Shown: positions 58,638 through 64,000 of the stretch, in pieces
Layout: the number at the start of each line of letters is the position of its first letter
Numbering within the stretch: position 1 is the first letter of the stretch
Source of the DNA: Streptomyces spongiicola
GTDB taxonomy: Bacteria; Actinomycetota; Actinomycetes; Streptomycetales; Streptomycetaceae
Length of the DNA: 64,000 nt
NCBI RefSeq assembly: GCF_003122365.1
Contig: NZ_CP029254.1
Coordinates: 5,520,001 to 5,584,000 of the forward strand
Direction of reading: 5' to 3'
The notes under the pieces: model-generated
Told to the model about the DNA's origin: nothing
The model's database searches: none
What the model saw: only the letters and a program-made list of their open reading frames with translations
Translations under genes and position numbers: made by a program

Positions 58638-60629
58638 GTGAACCGCACCCCCGCCGCCGGCACCCCGAAACCCGACCGCAGTCCCACCACGGGCCACCAC
58701 CACGGGCGGAGCACGACGGCCGCCCCCGCCGCCGTCGAGGCGGGGACGGTACCGCGGCAGTCGCCCGGGTCACCCGACGACGAAGGCGCCGGTCCCGGGG
58801 CCGAGGCACCGCCGGCCCCGGCGGCGGCGCCCGCCGCGGCTCCGCCGTTCGGAGCGGCCGACCCGCTGGACCACCCCGACCCCCTGGCGGCCGCCGACGC
58901 CGGCACCGTGGAGAACCTCCTGCGCTGCTGGGTCCGGGAGAACGACCTCCCGGAGCCCGGCGGCGACCGCCTGCGCATCCCGCTCCACGCCAGCGATACC
59001 GCCCTGCTGGTGCCGGTCCTCCACTGGTCCCCCGCCGGCTGGCACCGCTTCGGCCCGCCCGTACTGGAGGGCGCGCCGGCGGACGCGCCCTCCGCCGACG
59101 CCGTCACCGTCGCGGTCCTCCTCACCCGTGAGCCGGGTGGTGACGGTGCCGGCCCCCGCCCCGGCGGCCCGCGGGGAGACGGCGCGGGACGCCGTCCGGA
59201 AGCGGTCGACCTGGTCGGCCGCGTCGCGGACTCCGTCCTCCGCACGGCCGCGTTCATCGACGACCGGCGGCGGCGCCCCGCGCCCCGGCACGGGTCCGAC
59301 CTGTTCCTGACCGCCGAGCAGTCGCTGATCCTGGGCCATCCGCTGCACCCCACCCCCAAGAGCCGCGAAGGGCTCTCCGAGGCCGAGGCACGTCTCTACT
59401 CACCGGAGCTCTACGGCTCCTTCCCCCTCCACTGGCTCGCCGTCGACCGGTCCGTACTGGCCGGCGACTCGGCCTGGACGGAGGAAGGCCGCACGGTGCC
59501 CGCCGAGCGGATCACCTCCCGGCTCGCGGCCGGCCTCCGCCTCCCTCCCGGCACCGCCGCCCTGCCGCTGCACCCCTGGCAGGCACGCGAGGTGGCCCAC
59601 CGGCCGGAAGCCGCCGCGCTGTTCGACGCGGGCCTGCTCCACGACCTGGGCCCGGCCGGCGAACCCTGGCATCCCACCTCCTCCGTCCGCACCGTGCACC
59701 GGTCCGGCGCGCCGGCCATGCTCAAGCTCTCCCTCGGCGTACGCATCACCAACTCCCGCCGTGAGAACCTCCGCAAGGAACTCCACCGGGGCGTGGAGGT
59801 GCACCGCCTTCTCCGCAGCGGCCTGGGCACGCAGTGGCGGACCGCGCACCCCCGCTTCGACATCGTCCGCGACCCGGCATGGCTCGCCGTGGACACCCCG
59901 GACGGAGCGCCGCTGACCGGACTCGACGTCATGATCCGGCACAACCCGTTCGGCCCCGGGGACGACGCGGTCTGCCTCGCGGGCCTCACCGCCCCCCGGC
60001 CCTGGCCGGGCCGCAGGGGCGTCCACTCGCGCCTCGCCGAGGTCATCGGCGTGCTCGCCACCCGGACGGGCCGCCCCGGCAGCGCCGTCGCCGCCGAGTG
60101 GTTCCTGCGCTACCTCGACCAGGTCGTGCGCCCGGTGCTCTGGCTGGACGCCACGGCGGGCGTCGCCCTTGAGGCACACCAGCAGAACACCCTGGTGATC
60201 CTCGATCCCCAGGGCTGGCCCGCCGGCGGCCGCTACCGCGACAACCAGGGGTACTACTTCCGGGAGTCGCGCCGTGCCGAACTCGACCGCCGGCTTCCGG
60301 GCATCGGCGCGCTCAGCGACACCTTCGTCGACGACGCCGTCACGGACGAACGCTTCGCCTACTACCTCGGCATCAACAACGTCCTCGGTCTCATCGGCGC
60401 CTTCGGGTCCCAGCGGCTCGCCGACGAGCGCATGCTCCTCGCCGGGTTCCGCCGCTTCCTCGGCGCCGTCCGCCACCTCGGTACTCCGCTGCCGGCGCTG
60501 CTCCTGGACAGCCCGGTCCTGCGCTGCAAGGCGAACCTGCTCACCCGGCTCCACGGCCTCGACGAACTGGTCGGCCCGGTCGACACGCAGTCCGTCTACG
60601 TCACCGTCGCCAACCCGCTGCGCTCCTGA
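58638..60629 (+). CDS. NIS siderophore synthetase (IucA/IucC family), first copy
   Basis: 663 aa. A Pro/Ala-rich N-tail (about 1-80) precedes the NIS synthetase fold. ATP-site motifs: GHPLHPTPKSREGLS (about 233-247), MLKLSLGVRITNSRRENL, and EAHQQNTLV; a ferric-transporter-like C-terminal domain ends at LRCKANLLTRLHGLDELV. The family adenylates a carboxylate (citrate, succinyl or similar) and joins it to an amine or alcohol. Starts 28 nt after the aminotransferase with AAGGAAG. Substrates unknown. Confidence 0.87.
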   Translation: MNRTPAAGTPKPDRSPTTGHHHGRSTTAAPAAVEAGTVPRQSPGSPDDEGAGPGAEAPPAPAAAPAAAPPFGAADPLDHPDPLAAADAGTVENLLRCWVRENDLPEPGGDRLRIPLHASDTALLVPVLHWSPAGWHRFGPPVLEGAPADAPSADAVTVAVLLTREPGGDGAGPRPGGPRGDGAGRRPEAVDLVGRVADSVLRTAAFIDDRRRRPAPRHGSDLFLTAEQSLILGHPLHPTPKSREGLSEAEARLYSPELYGSFPLHWLAVDRSVLAGDSAWTEEGRTVPAERITSRLAAGLRLPPGTAALPLHPWQAREVAHRPEAAALFDAGLLHDLGPAGEPWHPTSSVRTVHRSGAPAMLKLSLGVRITNSRRENLRKELHRGVEVHRLLRSGLGTQWRTAHPRFDIVRDPAWLAVDTPDGAPLTGLDVMIRHNPFGPGDDAVCLAGLTAPRPWPGRRGVHSRLAEVIGVLATRTGRPGSAVAAEWFLRYLDQVVRPVLWLDATAGVALEAHQQNTLVILDPQGWPAGGRYRDNQGYYFRESRRAELDRRLPGIGALSDTFVDDAVTDERFAYYLGINNVLGLIGAFGSQRLADERMLLAGFRRFLGAVRHLGTPLPALLLDSPVLRCKANLLTRLHGLDELVGPVDTQSVYVTVANPLRS

Positions 60630-60695
60630 GGGACTCGCCGCCCCGGCACCGGCGAATCGAAGGGCATCCACCCGCCGCAGCCCACCCGCCACCGG

Positions 60696-60759
60696 AACGA
60701 CTGCTCACCGCAACGACTGCTCACCGCAACGGCCGGTCACCGTAACGACCGCTCACCGG
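60696..60759. repeat. 16-bp tandem repeat within the NIS operon
   Basis: Four units of 'aacgactgctcaccgc' (two perfect, two variant) in the 187-bp gap between the first synthetase and the acyltransferase. No gene here. Confidence 0.9.
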
Positions 60760-60816
60760 GACCGGCACCCCTCCGACGACCGGCCCGCCCGAACTGCTGA
60801 GAGGAGAGCGCCAGCC

Positions 60817-61617
60817 ATGTCGCACACCGAAGCGAGCGCCGAGACGGACGGCCCCGACAGCACCCCCTCCGGCGGCGGTGGCGTGGAGGACACCCTCGAA
60901 CTGCGACTGCCCGGCGAACTCGTGGCGCTCTCCGGACAGGACCGGCCGTCCCGCGCCGAGGCACCGACCGGCCGGGAACCGCAGGACACCACCCCCCACG
61001 GCGCCTCCGGCGGACAGAACCCCCGCGACCGTCCGTTCCCCCGCGGGGACCTGCTCGACGCCCTCGCCGAGTGGGGCGCGGTCGCCACCCCCGCCGGCCG
61101 GTTCCAGCTGGTGCCCGTCCGGATCGACCGGGATCTGCAACTCGTCAGCCGCTGGATGAACGACCCCGCCGTCGCGGCCTTCTGGGAGCTGGCCGGACCG
61201 GAGTCCGTCACCGAGCACCATCTCGGCGGCCAGCTTGCGGGGGACGGCCGCAGCATCCCCTGCCTCGGCGTCCTCGACGGCGTGCCGAAGGGCTACTTCG
61301 AGATCTACCGAGCCGACCTCGACCCGCTCGCGCGCCACTACCCCGCCCGGCCCCACGACACCGGCATCCACCTCCTGATCGGGGGCGTCGCCGACCGCGG
61401 CCGCGGTCTCGGCACGGCCCTGCTCCGGGCCGCGGCCGACCACGTACTCGACCACCGCCCCCACTGCGCACGCGTCGTCGCCGAACCCGACCTGCGCAAC
61501 ACCCCCTCCGTCTCCGCCTTCCTCAGTGCCGGCTTCCGCTTCTCCGCGGAAGTCGACCTGCCCGACAAGCGGGCCGCGCTCATGGTCCGCGACCGGGCAC
61601 TGAGCAAGGTGCTGTGA
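60817..61617 (+). CDS. GNAT-type siderophore acyltransferase (IucB/RhbD-like)
   Basis: 266 aa. A disordered N-terminus (about 1-95) precedes the siderophore acetyltransferase domain: SRWMNDPAVAAFWEL, GYFEIYRADLDPLARHY and GIHLLIGGVADRGRGLGTALL (acetyl-CoA site). Relatives acylate N-hydroxylated lysine, cadaverine or diaminopropane in hydroxamate siderophores. GAGAGGAGAG lies 8 nt before ATG. Its presence implies an N-hydroxy-amine intermediate, yet no hydroxylase gene is next to it in this window. Confidence 0.88.
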   Translation: MSHTEASAETDGPDSTPSGGGGVEDTLELRLPGELVALSGQDRPSRAEAPTGREPQDTTPHGASGGQNPRDRPFPRGDLLDALAEWGAVATPAGRFQLVPVRIDRDLQLVSRWMNDPAVAAFWELAGPESVTEHHLGGQLAGDGRSIPCLGVLDGVPKGYFEIYRADLDPLARHYPARPHDTGIHLLIGGVADRGRGLGTALLRAAADHVLDHRPHCARVVAEPDLRNTPSVSAFLSAGFRFSAEVDLPDKRAALMVRDRALSKVL

Positions 61618-61688
61618 ACGACCGGCCGCCCGCCGCGGACCGCCCGAAAGACCGCCCGAACCGCATCGGATGCATCCGAGGAGTCCCC

Positions 61689-63491
61689 GTGCCGAAGTCC
61701 CCCGCCGCCCCAGACTCCGGCGAGCCGTCCGCCCTGCTCGCGCCTGCCGAACTCAACCCGGAGACCTGGCACCGGGCGTCCACCCGCCTGCTCGCCAAGA
61801 TGCTCGGCGAGTTCGCCTACGAAGAGATCGTCGAGCCGGTGCCCCGGGGGCGCGGCGACGGCTACACGCTCCGCCTCGACGACGGGCAGAACCTCTCCTT
61901 CCGGGCCCGGCGCGGTGCCTACGGCGGCTGGCGGGTGGTACCCGGCTCCGTCCGGTGCGACGGCGCCCCCTTCTCCGACCCGCTGCGGTTCCTGGCCGAG
62001 GCCCGCCATCTCCTCGCGCTCGACGGCGCCACGCTCGGACACCTCGTACGCGAACTGAGTACGACCCTGGCCGCCGACTGCAGGCTCGACAGCACCGCAC
62101 TCCCCGCGGCACGCCTCGCGGACCTGGACTACGCCTCCCTGGAAGGCCACCAGACCGGTCACCCCTGGCTCGTCCTCAACAAGGGACGCCTCGGCTTCTC
62201 GGCGCGCGACGCCGCACGCTGGGCCCCTGAAGCACGCACCCCGGCGCGGCTGCCCTGGATCGCCGTCAGTACCCGTCTCGCCGCCTACCGGGGCGTGCCG
62301 GGCCTCGACACCCCCGAGCGCCTCTACGCCTCGGAACTCGACACCCCGGTCCGTGACGCCTTCACGGCCGCGCTGCGGGACCGCGGCCACGACCCCGCCG
62401 GGTTCCTCTACCTGCCCGTGCACCCCTGGCAGTGGGACCATGTGCTGCTGCCCCTCTACGCCCCCTCGATCGCCCGCGGCGAGATCGTCCCGCTCACCAC
62501 GGACGGCGACCTCCGGCTGCCCCAGCAGTCCATCCGCACCTTCCTCAACACCAGCCGCCCCGACCGCCACACCGTCAAGCTCCCGCTCTCCGTGCTCAAC
62601 ACCCTCGTCTGGCGCGGGCTGCCCACCCAACGCACGCTCGCCGCACCCGCCGTCACCTCATGGGTGCACGGGGTGCGCCACGCCGACCCCTTCCTCCGCG
62701 ACGAGTGCGGGGTGGTCCTGCTGGGCGAGGTCGCCTCCGTCACCGTCGAGCACCCGCACTACGACCGGCTGCCCGAAGTGCCCTACCAGTACCGGGAACT
62801 GCTCGGCGCCATCTGGCGGGAGCCCCTGCGGCTGCCCGCGGGGGAGCGCGCCCGCACCCTCGCCTCGCTGCTGCACACCGACCCCGCGGGGCGCGCCTTC
62901 ACGGCCGAACTCGTCGCACGCTCCGGGCTGCCGGCCGCCACATGGCTGCGCCACCTCTTCGCGGCCCTGCTACCGCCCCTGCTGCACTTCCTCTACCGCT
63001 ACGGCACGGTGTTCTCCCCGCACGGGGAGAACGCCATCGTCGTCTTCGACGGCCAGGACGTGCCCGTACGGCTGGCGATCAAGGATTTCGTCGACGATGT
63101 GAACGTCTGCGCCCGGCCGCTGCCGGAACTGGACGCCATGCCCGAGGACGTGCGCGCGGTCCTGCTCACCGAGGAGCCGGCCTTCCTCACCCAGTTCATC
63201 CACTCCGGTCTCTTCATCGGTGTGTTCCGCTATCTCGCCCCACTGTGCGAGGAGCAGCTGGGCGTCGCCGAGGCCGGGTTCTGGTCGCTGGTACGCGCCG
63301 AGATCCTGCGCCACCAGTCCCGCTTCCCCGGACTCAACGACCGCTATGAGCTGTTCGACCTGCTCACTCCGCGGATCGAGCGCCTCTGCCTGAACCGCAA
63401 CCGGCTCCACCTCGACGGCTACCGCGACCGCTCCGAGCGCCCGCATGCCGCCGTCCACGGCACGGTCCGCAACCCCCTGAGCACGTTGTGA
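61689..63491 (+). CDS. NIS siderophore synthetase (IucC/DesD-like), second copy
   Basis: 600 aa, the usual length. Motifs: GHPWLVLNKGRLGFS (about 157-171), PVHPWQWDH, QQSIRTFLNTSRPDRHTVKLPLSVLNT (substrate and ATP contacts), and HGENAIVVFDGQDVPVRLAIKDFVDDVNV near the C-terminus. It resembles DesD/IucC, which finish or cyclise the siderophore. GTG start with GAGGAG upstream, 71 nt after the acyltransferase; the leader (GAGGAGTCCCCGTG) resembles that of the first synthetase (AAGGAAGTCCCCGTG). Confidence 0.9.
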   Translation: MPKSPAAPDSGEPSALLAPAELNPETWHRASTRLLAKMLGEFAYEEIVEPVPRGRGDGYTLRLDDGQNLSFRARRGAYGGWRVVPGSVRCDGAPFSDPLRFLAEARHLLALDGATLGHLVRELSTTLAADCRLDSTALPAARLADLDYASLEGHQTGHPWLVLNKGRLGFSARDAARWAPEARTPARLPWIAVSTRLAAYRGVPGLDTPERLYASELDTPVRDAFTAALRDRGHDPAGFLYLPVHPWQWDHVLLPLYAPSIARGEIVPLTTDGDLRLPQQSIRTFLNTSRPDRHTVKLPLSVLNTLVWRGLPTQRTLAAPAVTSWVHGVRHADPFLRDECGVVLLGEVASVTVEHPHYDRLPEVPYQYRELLGAIWREPLRLPAGERARTLASLLHTDPAGRAFTAELVARSGLPAATWLRHLFAALLPPLLHFLYRYGTVFSPHGENAIVVFDGQDVPVRLAIKDFVDDVNVCARPLPELDAMPEDVRAVLLTEEPAFLTQFIHSGLFIGVFRYLAPLCEEQLGVAEAGFWSLVRAEILRHQSRFPGLNDRYELFDLLTPRIERLCLNRNRLHLDGYRDRSERPHAAVHGTVRNPLSTL

Positions 63492-63537
63492 GGCCGTGGG
63501 ACGGCCGGAACCGGAACGCGCTGTCGGCGGTGCCCCG

Positions 63538-63543
63538 TAGGCT
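63538..63543 (+). promoter_or_regulatory. -10 element of the dinG-type helicase gene
   Basis: TAGGCT ends 9 nt before the ATG at 63553; no Shine-Dalgarno sequence, so a very short leader or none is likely. The 61-bp gap after the siderophore operon argues for a separate transcript. Confidence 0.45.
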
Positions 63544-63552
63544 GGGCGTCCT

Positions 63553-64000
63553 ATGACGAAGCCATCCCTCCCCGAACTCCTCCACGCAGCCGTCACCGCC
63601 GTCGGCGGAGTCGAGCGGCCCGGCCAGGTCGCCATGGCCGAGTCCGTCTCGGAGGCCATCGACGACGGGTCGCACCTGCTCATCCAGGCCGGCACCGGCA
63701 CGGGCAAGTCGCTCGGGTATCTGGTGCCCGCCCTGGCCCACGGGGACCGGGTGGTGGTCGCCACGGCGACGCTCGCGCTGCAGCGCCAGCTCGTCGAGCG
63801 GGACCTTCCGAGGACGGTGGAGGCCCTCCACCCGCTGCTTCGCCGCAGACCGGAGTTCGCCATGCTCAAAGGCCGGTCGAACTACCTCTGCCTGCACCGG
63901 CTCCACGAGGGCGTCCCCCAGGAGGAGGGGGACGGGCTCTTCGACCCTCACCCGGCCTTCGGTACGGGGGACGCGGCCTCGGCCACCGGCCCCACCGGCA
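63553..64000 (+). CDS. DinG/YoaA-type ATP-dependent helicase, N-terminal part (cut by window end)
   Basis: About 149 codons are present and the frame is open to the end. MTKPSLPELLHAAVTAVGGVERPGQVAMAESV (Q-motif region) and Walker A QAGTGTGKSLGYLVPAL match the DinG/XPD superfamily 2 helicases; MLKGRSNYLCLHRL carries the first Fe-S cluster cysteine region. Such helicases act on R-loops and replication blocks and are often damage-induced. In Streptomyces it normally lies next to lexA, just beyond this window. Confidence 0.88.
   Translation, partial: MTKPSLPELLHAAVTAVGGVERPGQVAMAESVSEAIDDGSHLLIQAGTGTGKSLGYLVPALAHGDRVVVATATLALQRQLVERDLPRTVEALHPLLRRRPEFAMLKGRSNYLCLHRLHEGVPQEEGDGLFDPHPAFGTGDAASATGPTG

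Overview
The window is high-GC actinobacterial DNA. Gene content, gene order and codon bias match the conserved core of a Streptomyces chromosome: osaCAB, ftsK, rimO-pgsA-cinA-clgR, recA-recX, gluABCD with gluRK, miaB and miaA, dapF, a RelA/SpoT homologue, hflX and a dinG-type helicase. No phage, insertion sequence, integrase or CRISPR array was seen. The left edge lies inside a 23S rRNA gene, followed by 5S rRNA and tRNA-Thr(GGT). The right edge cuts a dinG-type helicase gene.

Layout: 1-2032 is the end of an rRNA operon plus tRNA-Thr. 2050-11462 is the osmotic-stress signalling locus: osaC faces left, and osaA (a giant poly-HAMP hybrid kinase) and osaB face right. 11845-18965 runs rightward with DNA translocase, RodZ-like protein, rimO, pgsA, cinA and clgR, the last four tightly spaced. 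19084-21449 holds dps, a small membrane protein, a gene-poor stretch and the DNA glycosylase nei, followed by the Lhr helicase (to 26499). 26547-28614 is an AraC regulator with an AzlCD-type exporter. 28787-33564 holds a toroid-fold protein, DUF3046, an AI-2E-type membrane protein and recA-recX, with two DNA-damage promoter signatures upstream of recA. 33719-43379 holds a flavin monooxygenase, the glutamate ABC importer gluABCD, its divergent two-component system gluRK, and an orphan TAXI-type binding protein. 43532-52096 holds tRNA-modification genes (miaB, miaA), dapF, the ppGpp enzyme and several small proteins. 52221-56888 holds an M1 peptidase, hflX and a secreted trypsin-like lipoprotein. 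57188-63491 is a four-gene NRPS-independent siderophore (NIS) type operon, the best candidate for an under-described system.

Three themes recur. First, stress and DNA repair: osaABC, clgR, dps, nei, lhr, recA, recX and a dinG-type helicase, with ClgR possibly linked to the recA promoter. Second, many genes have a -10-like hexamer exactly 6-7 nt before the start codon and no Shine-Dalgarno sequence, so they are probably leaderless. Third, short tandem repeats (5-18 bp units) are unusually frequent in spacers and also occur in frame inside genes. All functional calls come from reading the sequence; no similarity search was run.
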